In this document: positions 1 through 7,921 of the stretch, piece by piece
Numbering within the stretch: position 1 is the stretch's first letter
Layout: the number at the start of each line of letters is the position of its first letter
Position numbers and translations under genes: made by a program
NCBI GenBank assembly: GCA_946186335.1
Contig: CAMHMW010000002.1
Coordinates: 1 to 33,279 of the forward strand
Source: an uncultured Candidatus Melainabacteria bacterium
GTDB lineage: Bacteria; Cyanobacteriota; Vampirovibrionia; Gastranaerophilales; Gastranaerophilaceae
Length of the DNA stretch: 33,279 nt
Direction of reading: 5' to 3'
Notes under the pieces: model-generated
Database searches by the model: none
Told to the model about the DNA's origin: nothing
The model's input: only the letters and a program-made list of their open reading frames with translations

Positions 1-159
1 TATTAAAGTAGTATTTATATTTGAAAGCGCTTTATCATAATTTTCAAAATCATTTTTTGCCTGTTTTTCTGATTTAGAAACAAAAGAGTAACTTCTGTTT
101 TGATTTTTATAAGCAAAACAGCCATTACTCTTAATATTGTTTATCGCATTTACAATCAT
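1..159 (-). CDS. Partial unknown protein, N-terminal 53 residues
   Basis: An open frame starts at an ATG (157-159) and runs off the left edge without a stop, giving 53 residues. The protein begins MIVNAINNIKSNG and is rich in Asn, Lys and Ser. I do not recognise it. Residues 23-26 read YSFV, which loosely resembles the N-terminal SF(G/K/E) element of several other large proteins in this window, so it may be another member of that group. It follows rsfS on the same strand with a 34-base gap and no terminator between them, so co-transcription with rpiB-rsfS is possible. I see no Shine-Dalgarno (SD) sequence before the ATG. The frame could be spurious, because only its beginning is visible. Confidence 0.4.
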   Translation of the reverse strand, partial: MIVNAINNIKSNGCFAYKNQNRSYSFVSKSEKQAKNDFENYDKALSNINTTLI

Positions 160-193
160 ACTGAACTAGAAACACATATATAAAATTTTGCTG

Positions 194-586
194 CTATTTA
201 GAATACTTACTGTACTCTTTTGCAACCTCCCGCCAATCTTTTTCCGAAACGCTGTATGCATGGCTCCAAAACTTTTCAATAGCGTAGGTTTCACGTTCTT
301 CTTTATGCAGAATATGAACAACTACATCACCGTAGTCAATTAAATTCCAACGATTTTTGGCATCATTTTCCTGCTTTAAAGGAAGCCTTGAAAATGATGT
401 TTTAACCCTGTCTTTTACATGCTCCATCAAAGACTTAACATGCGGAGTTGAATCCCCTGTTACAATTACAAAATAATCTGCAAGCGAAGATACATTACTG
501 ATATTCAGAATTGTAATATTTTTTCCAAGTTTATCATCCAAGAATTGTGCAATAACACACGCAAATTTATTTGAATCAAGTTCCAT
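194..586 (-). CDS. rsfS: Ribosomal silencing factor RsfS (YbeB/Iojap family)
   Basis: 130 residues, normal for the family. RsfS binds ribosomal protein uL14 on the 50S subunit and blocks joining to 30S, lowering translation in stationary phase or starvation. Family hallmarks visible are LADYFVIVTGDST (about residues 35-47), the helix with VKSLMEHVKD, and the C-terminal WNLIDYGDVVVHIL followed by REXYxxEKFW-type sequence (RETYAIEKFW). The ATG at 584-586 is preceded by a modest GGAAAA ribosome site. rpiB ends 14 bases upstream on the same strand, so the two are probably one transcript. Assignment is firm from the motifs; the biological role is taken from the family. Confidence 0.95.
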   Translation of the reverse strand: MELDSNKFACVIAQFLDDKLGKNITILNISNVSSLADYFVIVTGDSTPHVKSLMEHVKDRVKTSFSRLPLKQENDAKNRWNLIDYGDVVVHILHKEERETYAIEKFWSHAYSVSEKDWREVAKEYSKYSK

Positions 587-600
587 AAAATATATTTTCC

Positions 601-1035
601 TTATTCAATCATATCTACACGGCGTTTATGACGACCGCCTTCAAAACCTGTTTTAAGCCAAATATCAACAATATCGAGCGCCAAATGCTCGCCTATGACT
701 CTTTCCCCAAGGCAAAGGATATTTGCGTTGTTATGAGCTCTTGAAACTCTTGCCGAATAAGTATCGGAACACAAAGCCGCACGAATACCATGAACCTTAT
801 TTGCTGTTATTGACATACCGATACCTGTTCCGCAAACCAAAATTCCGCGGTCAGCATCACCAGAAATAACTTTTTCCGCAACCTTACGGGCAATAATCGG
901 ATAATCACAAGATTCGGGAGTATAAGTTCCAACATCAACAAACTCTATATTTCTCGCTTTCAGATAATCCATAATACTTTCTTTATATCTAAAACCACCA
1001 TGGTCTGAACCGATAGCAACTTTTAAATGTTCCAT
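601..1035 (-). CDS. rpiB: Ribose-5-phosphate isomerase B
   Basis: 144 residues. RpiB interconverts ribose 5-phosphate and ribulose 5-phosphate in the pentose phosphate pathway. Signature sequences are VAIGSDHGGF at the N-terminus, the catalytic cysteine C68 in LVCGTGIGMSI, and the ring-opening histidine H101 in SRAHNNANILCLG, followed by EGGRHKRRV near the C-terminus. I chose the ATG at 1033-1035 because an AAGGAGTT ribosome site lies about six bases upstream and the protein then starts MEHLKVAIGSD, as usual for the family. The frame is open further upstream to 1089, but that stretch lies in the promoter and leader. A sigma70-like promoter (1081-1109) drives it, and rsfS follows in the same unit. 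Confidence 0.95.
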   Translation of the reverse strand: MEHLKVAIGSDHGGFRYKESIMDYLKARNIEFVDVGTYTPESCDYPIIARKVAEKVISGDADRGILVCGTGIGMSITANKVHGIRAALCSDTYSARVSRAHNNANILCLGERVIGEHLALDIVDIWLKTGFEGGRHKRRVDMIE

Positions 1036-1080
1036 AAATAACTCCTTTTCAAACTGTAAACAATTATTCTCTACACATAT

Positions 1081-1109
1081 ATTGTACAATTTTCATCAAT
1101 AAATGTAAA
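1081..1109 (-). promoter_or_regulatory. Sigma70-type promoter of rpiB-rsfS
   Basis: Reading the minus strand, a -35 box TTTACA (1104-1109) and a -10 box TACAAT (1081-1086) are separated by exactly 17 bases. Each differs from consensus at one position. The leader to the rpiB start is about 40 bases. Confidence 0.7.
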
Positions 1110-1141
1110 TAAGAAAACACATAAATGATACTATTTGCAAC

Positions 1142-1163
1142 AAAAAAGAGGCATAAAGCCTCT
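1142..1163 (-). terminator. Intrinsic terminator of the flagellar operon
   Basis: The minus strand reads AGAGGC, a five-base loop, GCCTCT, then six U residues. The perfect six-pair stem with a U tract lies 38 bases after the stop of the hook/rod gene, and upstream of the rpiB promoter, so it insulates the two units. Confidence 0.85.
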
Positions 1164-1200
1164 AATATAAAATGGAGTTTAATATTTAATAATAACTTAA

Positions 1201-2040
1201 CTATGAAGAACTTACCATTTGCATTGCCTGCTGCAACAGGTCTTTGTTTGAGGAAATCAGTTTATTTACGACTTCCATCTGCATTTTAGCCATTTGATAA
1301 TATGAAATATTACCTTTAAAATCAGCATTTGACAATTCTAACAGACCTGAACGAATCTCACCGCAGCCCAAAACCGGCTTTCCTGATTCTTCCGTTTCAA
1401 GGTACAAACCTTCTTTATATTCATAAAGACCTGCCGAATTGTGAAAATTTCTTGTTGTGATTCTGTACAGAGGTACAACTTTTTTGCCGCTTTCGGCTTT
1501 TCCGACAATTGTACCGTCTTTTTGAATTTCATATTCATCATATTTTCCGAGATATTTACCATTGTTCGGGTCAATCCACATTTTTATACTTGTTGTCGGA
1601 ATATCAAGCGCACCGCCTTTAAGGGCAGTTTCCTGATACAAATCCGCACTTATGGGTTTTGTACCCTGCATAATTTCGCCTTTATCATTCAGAATGTAGC
1701 CCTGAACGGTATTTCCGTTTTTCGCACGATAAACACCTTCACCGTCAAACGTAAATTCTCCTAATCGGGTATAGACACTTTTACCTTCCGATGTTTTTGT
1801 CAGGAAAAAGCCTTTACCTTCCAAAAACAGGTTATCATTAGAAGTACCGGGAGTTGATTTACCCTGACTGATTTTTTTGTCATAATCATCGTTTATAGCG
1901 CCACCGAGGAAGGTTTTGAAGGTAACCTGCTTTTCTCTGAACCCCGGAGTGTAAACATTTGTCATGTTATCTGCGATAACATCCATCCAGTTTATGGTTG
2001 CGTATTGAGTGTTGATAGCTGTGATAAATGCGTCATTCAT
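1201..2040 (-). CDS. Flagellar hook/basal-body rod family protein (FlgE/FlgF/FlgG-like)
   Basis: 279 residues. The protein has the architecture of axial flagellar proteins. The N-terminal rod-type helix contains MDVIADNMTNVYTPGFRE (about residues 19-36), where the family usually has NNLANVNTTGFK. A beta domain follows with LFLEGKGFFL and YTRLGEFTFDGEGVY, and a C-terminal helix (about 245-277) would pack in the D0 core. FliJ and FliK genes lie directly upstream, with 15 bases between fliK and this ATG, which has an AAGGAGT ribosome site. Length and context fit FlgE, FlgF or FlgG; FlgE hooks are usually longer, so I do not assign a letter. No flgD-like scaffold gene lies between fliK and this gene, unlike many flagellar operons. 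Confidence 0.85.
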   Translation of the reverse strand: MNDAFITAINTQYATINWMDVIADNMTNVYTPGFREKQVTFKTFLGGAINDDYDKKISQGKSTPGTSNDNLFLEGKGFFLTKTSEGKSVYTRLGEFTFDGEGVYRAKNGNTVQGYILNDKGEIMQGTKPISADLYQETALKGGALDIPTTSIKMWIDPNNGKYLGKYDEYEIQKDGTIVGKAESGKKVVPLYRITTRNFHNSAGLYEYKEGLYLETEESGKPVLGCGEIRSGLLELSNADFKGNISYYQMAKMQMEVVNKLISSNKDLLQQAMQMVSSS

Positions 2041-2055
2041 AATGGCTTTTACTCC

Positions 2056-2931
2056 TTATTGCTGCTGACTTCTTTGTTGTTCTTTCTGTTGTTTTGAACC
2101 GCGGTTTGAATAAGACAAATCGCTATATGGCAATTCTTTTTCATCAAAAGTTGACTTTAATGAGTCGAGATTATTTTTTAAATACTGTTCAACAACTTTA
2201 TCTCCGGGGATAAAATTAGCCGCAAAAGAACCATCTCTGCCAAAACGCATAATAACAGAAATATTTTGGTCAAAATCAATTCTTAACGGCTGATTTTTCT
2301 CTCTTGCAATATTTATCGCATTCAAAAGTGTTTCGGAAATTTTTACATTTTGCTGAATCTGTGAAAGTTCTGCGCCGTTATCAAGTGCCGCTTGTGCCTG
2401 TGCGACAACAGCCTGAGTGGTCACAGTACCATTTTGAGCAAGGTTTATAAAAAACTGAGCATCAGATTCTGTCATAGACAAAGAATTTGTATAGTCAAGT
2501 GAAAACATTGCACCGAAAGTCTTGTCATTCACCGAAGATAACAGTGAATTTGTGAAATCCCCTGCGCTAACCCCGTTCGTATTCATCATCATCTGAATAT
2601 CATTTGAAAGATTATTATTAACATTATCTATCATTGAAAGAGAAGCAAACTTTAAATTTTCCATGGAATTTTCTGCAGTTTCCTGACTTAATTTGTCAAT
2701 ACTGCCTTTTTCTTCTTTAATTGCCGCTTTATCTGATTTTAATGTATCATCCGTTTTTTTGTTTTCAGCCTCTTTCGGCTCTTTTGTTTCATTTTTTGTT
2801 TCAACTTTTTTCATTTCGTCTTTGAAATCAGACTCTGTTGATGTTTTAGCGGAAGTTTCCGATGCCTGAGAATTTGTAACCTGTCCTGCTGAGGATGCAC
2901 CTGAAACTGTTGATGTAACATTTAAACTCAT
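2056..2931 (-). CDS. fliK: FliK-like flagellar hook-length control protein
   Basis: 291 residues. FliK is a secreted molecular ruler that sets hook length and switches export specificity through FlhB. The first 90 or so residues are low-complexity, rich in Ser, Thr, Lys and Glu, as expected for the ruler part. The C-terminal part has the FliK_C pattern: a stretch beginning LRIDFDQNISVIMRF, then GRDGSFAANFIPGDK, a helix VEQYLKNNLDSLK, and ELPYSDLSYS. The tail is Gln-rich. The start has an AGAAGGT ribosome site that overlaps the end of fliJ, five bases upstream. It is shorter than the enterobacterial protein (about 400). Sequence identity in this family is low, so position between fliJ and a hook/rod gene supports the call. 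Confidence 0.8.
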   Translation of the reverse strand: MSLNVTSTVSGASSAGQVTNSQASETSAKTSTESDFKDEMKKVETKNETKEPKEAENKKTDDTLKSDKAAIKEEKGSIDKLSQETAENSMENLKFASLSMIDNVNNNLSNDIQMMMNTNGVSAGDFTNSLLSSVNDKTFGAMFSLDYTNSLSMTESDAQFFINLAQNGTVTTQAVVAQAQAALDNGAELSQIQQNVKISETLLNAINIAREKNQPLRIDFDQNISVIMRFGRDGSFAANFIPGDKVVEQYLKNNLDSLKSTFDEKELPYSDLSYSNRGSKQQKEQQRSQQQ

Positions 2932-2936
2932 ATCAT

Positions 2937-3425
2937 TTACCTTCTATCTAATTCTTCTAACTGTTTTAATATCGCTTTTTCTTCTTCCTCTCTGGCTTCC
3001 ATCGTTCGCTTATAGTGTCTTGTTACGCCCAGTTCGGAGAATTGTTTTAATTCTGCTGCTTTTTCTTCTGCAAGATAAGCCTCTTTGCTTTTTTCTTTGT
3101 GTTTTTCAAGAACCTTTACTGCCTGCTCACACTTGACAAGTTTTGCTATTTCTATATCAAGTAATCGTTGTTTTTCCTGACGTATCAGCTCCAATTCTTC
3201 TGCTTTTTCCCACAGGTGTTCAAGGTATTTGTCGTACACATCGAACATCATAGGGTCAGCGTGTCTCATGCCATTTTTAGTATCTACAATGTCCTGTTCG
3301 TTCTTTTTAATGTCCTGTTCTGCCTTATAGACTGCTGCCTGAGCTTTTTGAACCCGTATCAGTTGTTCCTGTTTTTGGTTTATTCTAAAGTCTAAAACTT
3401 TCTGCAATCTATACCTGAATGGCAT
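2937..3425 (-). CDS. fliJ: FliJ-like flagellar export chaperone
   Basis: 162 residues, almost wholly charged coiled coil. FliJ is the stalk-like component of the flagellar type III export ATPase complex with FliI and FliH. The opening MPFRYRLQKVLDFRINQKEQ-like sequence and the later helix with LEKHKEKSKEAYLAEE are typical of the family. I prefer the ATG at 3423-3425 because an AGGAAAG ribosome site sits about eight bases upstream. An in-frame ATG seven codons earlier (3446) has no such site. It is the first gene of the fliJ-fliK-hook/rod operon. fliI and fliH are not in the window. Confidence 0.85.
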   Translation of the reverse strand: MPFRYRLQKVLDFRINQKQEQLIRVQKAQAAVYKAEQDIKKNEQDIVDTKNGMRHADPMMFDVYDKYLEHLWEKAEELELIRQEKQRLLDIEIAKLVKCEQAVKVLEKHKEKSKEAYLAEEKAAELKQFSELGVTRHYKRTMEAREEEEKAILKQLEELDRR

Positions 3426-3495
3426 GCTACTACTCTTTCCTGTCATTATTATGTATTACTTTTCAAGAGTAATAAACATCTAAACGTATGATATT

Positions 3496-3523
3496 GTTAT
3501 AATAATTATTTTTATAAAGTCAA
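3496..3523 (-). promoter_or_regulatory. Sigma70-type promoter of the fliJ operon
   Basis: On the minus strand TTGACT (3518-3523) and TATAAC (3496-3501) are 16 bases apart. Each is five of six to consensus. It lies just after the rpsA terminator. I see no sigma28-type flagellar promoter here. Confidence 0.6.
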
Positions 3524-3529
3524 TATAAT

Positions 3530-3568
3530 AAAAACGGCAGACTTCATATTTTGAAATCTGCCGTTTTT
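3530..3568 (-). terminator. Strong intrinsic terminator of rpsA
   Basis: A 12-base-pair perfect stem (AAAAACGGCAGA paired with its complement) with partly paired loop, flanked by A and T runs. It follows the rpsA stop by 16 bases on the minus strand and ends in a U tract. The symmetry means it could also act on the plus strand. Confidence 0.9.
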
Positions 3569-3584
3569 ACAATTATTTATTTTA

Positions 3585-4664
3585 TTACTCTGCTGATTCA
3601 ACCTCTGTTGTTGATTGCTCATGAACAGATAATGCAATACGTTTATCTGACGGGTTAAATTTCAGGATGTAAGTACTGATTTTATCCCCGACTTTAACGA
3701 TAGTTTTTGATTCGTTCTGAAATTCAACAACTTCGTTATGAGGGAGTAATGCTTCAACACCGGGGAACACTTCTATAAACGCGCCAAAGTGTTTTAAACG
3801 TGTAACTGTGCCTTCAATTTTGTCACCCTCTTTAATTTTGTCAGCGGCTTCAATCCACGGATCAGGCTCCAGATTTTTCAGACTGAGAGAAACTCTCTGT
3901 TTGTCATGATCAACTGCAATAACTTCAACATCCAGTTTGTCACCGACATTAAGAATATCTGTCGGATGGTCAATCCATCTCCAAGAAAGCTGAGATAACG
4001 GCAACAGGCCGTCAATTCCGCCCAAATCAACAAACGCACCAAAATCGGTAATTCTGACGACTTCGCCTTTAACTACCTGACCGGGTTCAATTTGAGAGAA
4101 GATATTTTTACGTGCTTCTTCAACAGTGTCTTCATAAACCTTCTTATTAGAAAGAATAAAGTTGTTTTGCTGAACATCAAGTGTTAAAATCTTCAATTCA
4201 AGTTTTGAACCGACTTCAATATCGGTTTCTCTTGTTCTCAATTGAGAAGAAGGAATAAATCCGCGTACTCCGGAAACTTCAACAAGGACACCGCCCTTAA
4301 CCGTATTAACAACAGTGCCGAGGATAGTTTCATCAGCGGCTTTTGCTTTTTCAAGTTCTTTCCAGGCATAAGCAAAATCAACTTTTTTCTTGGAGAGAAG
4401 AAGTTTTCCGTCCTCATCTTCCTCTCTTATAATAAGGAATTCACCTTCATCACCTTTTTTGAATTTTTCTTCAATATTTTCGCCCTTGTCAACGGCTTCA
4501 TAAGTCGGAATAACGGCATAATTTTTTGCACCGATATCAACCATAACACCCTGACTTTCAAATCCGCAGACTACACCTTTTACAAGATCACCTTTTTGAA
4601 AATTGTAATCATACTTTTCCAAAAGGGCTTCAAAGTCTTGTTCTGCACTTTTTTTAGTTGCCAT
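3585..4664 (-). CDS. rpsA: 30S ribosomal protein S1, four S1 repeats
   Basis: 359 residues with four S1 (OB-fold) RNA-binding repeats, starting near residues 23, 107, 190 and 276. The last two carry the clearest repeats: GEVVRITDFGAFVDLGGIDG and GTVTRLKHFGAFIEVFPGVE. S1 helps mRNA bind the 30S subunit. The E. coli protein has six repeats; shorter S1 proteins are normal in Cyanobacteria and Gram-positives. I start at 4664 (MATKKSAEQDF) because GGAGTT lies six bases upstream. The earlier in-frame ATG at 4676 overlaps that ribosome site. It is a single-gene unit with its own promoter and terminator. Confidence 0.93.
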   Translation of the reverse strand: MATKKSAEQDFEALLEKYDYNFQKGDLVKGVVCGFESQGVMVDIGAKNYAVIPTYEAVDKGENIEEKFKKGDEGEFLIIREEDEDGKLLLSKKKVDFAYAWKELEKAKAADETILGTVVNTVKGGVLVEVSGVRGFIPSSQLRTRETDIEVGSKLELKILTLDVQQNNFILSNKKVYEDTVEEARKNIFSQIEPGQVVKGEVVRITDFGAFVDLGGIDGLLPLSQLSWRWIDHPTDILNVGDKLDVEVIAVDHDKQRVSLSLKNLEPDPWIEAADKIKEGDKIEGTVTRLKHFGAFIEVFPGVEALLPHNEVVEFQNESKTIVKVGDKISTYILKFNPSDKRIALSVHEQSTTEVESAE

Positions 4665-4702
4665 AATTAACTCCATTATCTACACACTATATCTTTGAGT
4701 AA

Positions 4703-4731
4703 ATACTACCAAATATTTGAAAATTTGTAAA
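4703..4731 (-). promoter_or_regulatory. Sigma70-type promoter of rpsA
   Basis: Minus strand TTTACA (4726-4731), 17-base spacer, TAGTAT (4703-4708). The leader is about 32-35 bases. A second TTTACA copy lies ten bases further upstream (4735-4740). Confidence 0.6.
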
Positions 4732-4789
4732 GGTTTGTAAATTTATATTAAATATATAATAAGATAAAAGTTAAAAATTATACAAAATC

Positions 4790-4819
4790 TTGACAATATC
4801 CGCACTAAACCATTAATAT
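4790..4819 (+). promoter_or_regulatory. Possible promoter of the two-repeat protein gene
   Basis: A consensus -35 box TTGACA at 4790-4795 is followed 18 bases later by TAATAT (4814-4819). The -10 match is weak (four of six). Transcription would begin close to the AAGGGGG ribosome site at about 4828-4834, leaving a very short leader. Confidence 0.4.
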
Positions 4820-4839
4820 TAATTAAAAGGGGGCTAATT

Positions 4840-5208
4840 ATGAAAGAAGAATATTCAAACCACTACAGACGCTGGTACGATAAAGATCCGGTACTGTCGG
4901 AAGCTGTCAGAACGTTAGAAGAAACAGATGACCAGACACAAATAAGAGTTGCTCTTAACCTTATTAAAATCATTATTGAACACAATATTGAAGATGAACA
5001 GTTTGAAGCGGTTGACGATATTATAAGTGCTGTCGGTTCAGGTCTGGACGACAACCGCCGCGGCAGATGGTATGATATTGATGCGACATTAAGAACCGCA
5101 ATGAATATGCTTCAGAATTGTCCGGCGGATACACAGAAAATTATTGCAAAAGAGATGGCAAAACTTGTCGTTGACCAAATAAAAAAAGACGACGAGGAAG
5201 AAGAATAG
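4840..5208 (+). CDS. Small acidic protein with two RWYD repeats, function unknown
   Basis: 122 residues, acidic, probably all helical, with no membrane segment or signal peptide. It is made of two copies of one unit. The first starts at RWYDKDPVLSEAVRTLE (residues 11-27) and the second at RWYDIDATLRTAMNMLQ (76-92). Each is followed by a TQ and an amphipathic helix (LNLIKIIIEH and EMAKLVVDQ). The C-terminus is a run of Asp and Glu. The AAGGGGG ribosome site is strong, suggesting good expression. It is divergent from rpsA and closes with its own terminator, so it is a one-gene unit. I do not recognise a characterised family; the repeat suggests a conserved fold. Confidence 0.8.
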   Translation: MKEEYSNHYRRWYDKDPVLSEAVRTLEETDDQTQIRVALNLIKIIIEHNIEDEQFEAVDDIISAVGSGLDDNRRGRWYDIDATLRTAMNMLQNCPADTQKIIAKEMAKLVVDQIKKDDEEEE

Positions 5209-5226
5209 AATCGGTAACAACATTAG

Positions 5227-5262
5227 AAAAGAGGGGTAACAGAGTTTGTTATCCCTCTTTTT
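5227..5262 (+). terminator. Intrinsic terminator after the two-repeat protein gene
   Basis: AAGAGGGGTAACA pairs with TGTTATCCCTCTT around a short loop with a single G-U pair, followed by a U tract. It lies 18 bases after the stop at 5208. Confidence 0.9.
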
Positions 5263-5357
5263 CAGTTCTTTGTAAACTTACGTAAAGTTTTAGCAAAATA
5301 TTATTGCCTTTTGTTTTAATATGATAGAAAATACAAAAAGTGGATAGTGTGAGGAAC

Positions 5358-7883
5358 ATGATAACAGATAGTGTAACAAAACTACGAATAGACAGGAAAC
5401 GATACCCGCAGGAATACATGTCCCCCAATTCAGTTTCCAATTTTTATCCACAATATAAGAGTCGAAATTTTTATTCACAATATAACTATCAAGATATTAA
5501 GAGACCTTTAAAAACTAATCATCAGGATTTAAGTTTTAAAGGTCTTTCTTTTATGTATAAAGAATTAGATAAAAAATACAGCGTAAAGGAATTTCTTGAA
5601 TTTTCGGACAGACACTTTGGCAAAATGGGTCGTGAACTTTATGACGATATGGTAACAAAAAGAGCCGATATGACATCCGACTGGATTTCCGTTAAAGGGG
5701 ATGAGATTACTCTGAGAAAGAAAACAATTCCTCATCTCGCATTAGACGGTATTCTTTATCCTTTTAAAATTCTGCCTTTTGATATCTTAAACGGCATCGT
5801 TGAACTTTTGGGTAAAATTCCCGGACTCAAAAAATGGTCAAATAATGCTCTTGATAGCAAAATGTTTCAAAATATCAGACAGCGCTCTAAAATTGATGCC
5901 AAAATGAATTCGTTAAGAGGACTGATAACCTTCCATGATATGAAGATAAATCAGGCTGCGGAAAAAGAAGCAAAAAGATTAGGTAAAAACGTAAAAGACC
6001 TCACCCCCGAAGAAATGGCAAAAGTTAAAGCAGACGTTGACAAGAATATGGATTCTGACATTTTTAAAGCAGAATTAAAAATGTTTGACCCAAAATCCGG
6101 TAATTACGATACAAAACACGAAAGAGCATTAAACAGACTGGTTTCCGGTCTGCCTCCGGCAATATTTCTTGCAAATGATGCTTATAACCTCTCTCGTATG
6201 ATGGATGATGACGGTATAGCAGCAGAACACGAAAGAAAAGTACGTTTCAGACAGGAAGTCAGCAGAATTTTGGCAAGCGGTTACCTGACACTAATTACAA
6301 TGGGGGCTTTCCAAAAATTCATAAACAAATCCAAATTCGGTATTGTTTTAACAACAGGTGTTACGGTACTTGTAACAGAAATGTTCTCCCGTCTGACCAA
6401 CGGAAAACATATTACAAGATTAACCCCCGAACAGGCAAGAGCCGAAAACGAAAGAATGAATGCTCCCGAAGCAAAAATCAAAGTTGAAAAAGATACCGGA
6501 GTTTCCGCAAAAGGACTTAAAAAGCCAAAAGAAAAGGAACAACACAAACCGCTTTTATCATTTGATACATTATTAAAAGCATCAGGTATAATCTTAGGCT
6601 TAGGTTACGGAATTAAAGGAATAAAACATCTCCCGTCCGTTAAAAAAGCCGCATTAAATTACTTTGAAAATCTAAAGAAAAATAACAGTAAATTATATGA
6701 AGAACTCGGAATAGATAAGGCTTTTGCAGACTTTGACAAAGCATTAAAAAATGCAAACCCGAAAAAATACGAAAGATTAAACGAAACCGAAAGAAAACTT
6801 GAATACGCAGTAAAACTTTTTGAAGAAAAGGTTATATACAAACCGTTCACAAAACTCTACAAAGGTATGACAACAGAAGAATTTCTGGTAAAACCGAACG
6901 ACCTTGAAAAAGTCTTAAAGGCAATGAGAGATAACGGTTTTGAGAAATTAGCCGACAAATATGAAAGTATCGGCAAAGGTGCAGCAAGAGTAACCAAAAA
7001 CGGTCAGGAATTTTACGATTTCGGAAAGAAAGACAAAAAAGTCAAACCGCTTGTAAACTTTGTAATCGCACCGTTCAAATTCATCTGGAACACCATCACT
7101 CTGCCATACTGGATGATTGATGAAAAACTGTTAAACGTATTCAGAAAAACTCCGAAGATTTCAAAAGCAACATCAGAAATTGATGCTCTTGCTCACAGTT
7201 TTAACAAAATCTACAAACAGGCAACCAAAAAGAACTTTAACGAAAAAGAATTTAAAGATTATATTCAGGACAATCTGTTAAAAGCATTCAACGAAGATTC
7301 ATTATCAAGCGTATCAAATGCTGAATTGTCAAACCTCGCAAAAACAGCAGCATCAGTTGCTACAATATGGTTCCTGATGACTGATAACTACAATATGGTT
7401 ATGCTGAAATCAAACGGAAACGACAAAGAAGGCGCTAATACGAAATTCAAAGAAAGATTTGTTCAGGAAGGTTCAAGATTATTCTATCAGACATTATTGA
7501 TTGACCTGTTCAATTCAACCTTCAGAAACCAATACAACGCATCTTTACTTGGAATGAGTTGGGTAACCTTAGTTGATACGACATTAGGCGAAATGCTGAC
7601 ACGTTCATCTGTCGGAGTTCCGTTACAGACACATACAAGAGATGAACTGATTGATTTGGAAACCAAACAAAACAATTCAACAGGATTTAAGAAAAAATAT
7701 TATGACTTTATGCAGCGTCTGACAGGAAAACGCGCAATCAAGACCTATGAAGTTGCACCAAGACATCATCAAAACTCTGATGCTTCAATAATTCCTAGTC
7801 TTGATGCCAACAAACAGGTTATCTTCAAACAGAACAACGAAACTCTGGAAAAAATGAGAGCAGGGATAAGTGTTAATTACTAG
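5358..7883 (+). CDS. Large membrane protein with a duplicated module, function unknown
   Basis: 841 residues from the ATG at 5358. No enzyme motif is recognised and there is no cleavable signal peptide. Near residue 60 is LSFKGLSF, matching the SF(G/K/E) element seen near the N-terminus of other proteins here. Hydrophobic segments lie at about 310-350, 400-420, 570-590 and 660-745. A module of about 90-110 residues occurs twice (about 264-351 and 662-754). Both copies have an N-x-YN element, then RF-x-QE-x-SR, then an EM-x-x-R segment inside a hydrophobic stretch. The linker is Lys/Glu-rich. An in-frame GTG at 5340 is possible but has no ribosome site; GAGGA before 5358 is close. Two sugar-ABC permease genes follow after 38 bases. 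Confidence 0.8.
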   Translation: MITDSVTKLRIDRKRYPQEYMSPNSVSNFYPQYKSRNFYSQYNYQDIKRPLKTNHQDLSFKGLSFMYKELDKKYSVKEFLEFSDRHFGKMGRELYDDMVTKRADMTSDWISVKGDEITLRKKTIPHLALDGILYPFKILPFDILNGIVELLGKIPGLKKWSNNALDSKMFQNIRQRSKIDAKMNSLRGLITFHDMKINQAAEKEAKRLGKNVKDLTPEEMAKVKADVDKNMDSDIFKAELKMFDPKSGNYDTKHERALNRLVSGLPPAIFLANDAYNLSRMMDDDGIAAEHERKVRFRQEVSRILASGYLTLITMGAFQKFINKSKFGIVLTTGVTVLVTEMFSRLTNGKHITRLTPEQARAENERMNAPEAKIKVEKDTGVSAKGLKKPKEKEQHKPLLSFDTLLKASGIILGLGYGIKGIKHLPSVKKAALNYFENLKKNNSKLYEELGIDKAFADFDKALKNANPKKYERLNETERKLEYAVKLFEEKVIYKPFTKLYKGMTTEEFLVKPNDLEKVLKAMRDNGFEKLADKYESIGKGAARVTKNGQEFYDFGKKDKKVKPLVNFVIAPFKFIWNTITLPYWMIDEKLLNVFRKTPKISKATSEIDALAHSFNKIYKQATKKNFNEKEFKDYIQDNLLKAFNEDSLSSVSNAELSNLAKTAASVATIWFLMTDNYNMVMLKSNGNDKEGANTKFKERFVQEGSRLFYQTLLIDLFNSTFRNQYNASLLGMSWVTLVDTTLGEMLTRSSVGVPLQTHTRDELIDLETKQNNSTGFKKKYYDFMQRLTGKRAIKTYEVAPRHHQNSDASIIPSLDANKQVIFKQNNETLEKMRAGISVNY

Positions 7884-7921
7884 GCTTTGACTTTTTATTT
7901 AGGCGGTGAGATAATTTATTT

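Noticed and set aside
1441..1764. Open frames opposite or inside larger genes, such as this 107-residue one and those at 4242-4670 and 23872-24348
   Set aside because: They are shadows of well-supported genes on the other strand, without ribosome sites or family motifs.
3496..3523. ACTTTATA in the fliJ promoter as a fourth member of the phased promoter family
   Set aside because: Only eight bases of the core match, they overlap the -35 box of a good sigma70 promoter, and no TGTAAC stands upstream at a ten-base phase.
5340..5357. GTG at 5340 as the start of the large membrane protein gene
   Set aside because: No ribosome site precedes it and the likely -10 box (TATGAT, 5320-5325) is too close; the ATG at 5358 is preferred, with moderate certainty.
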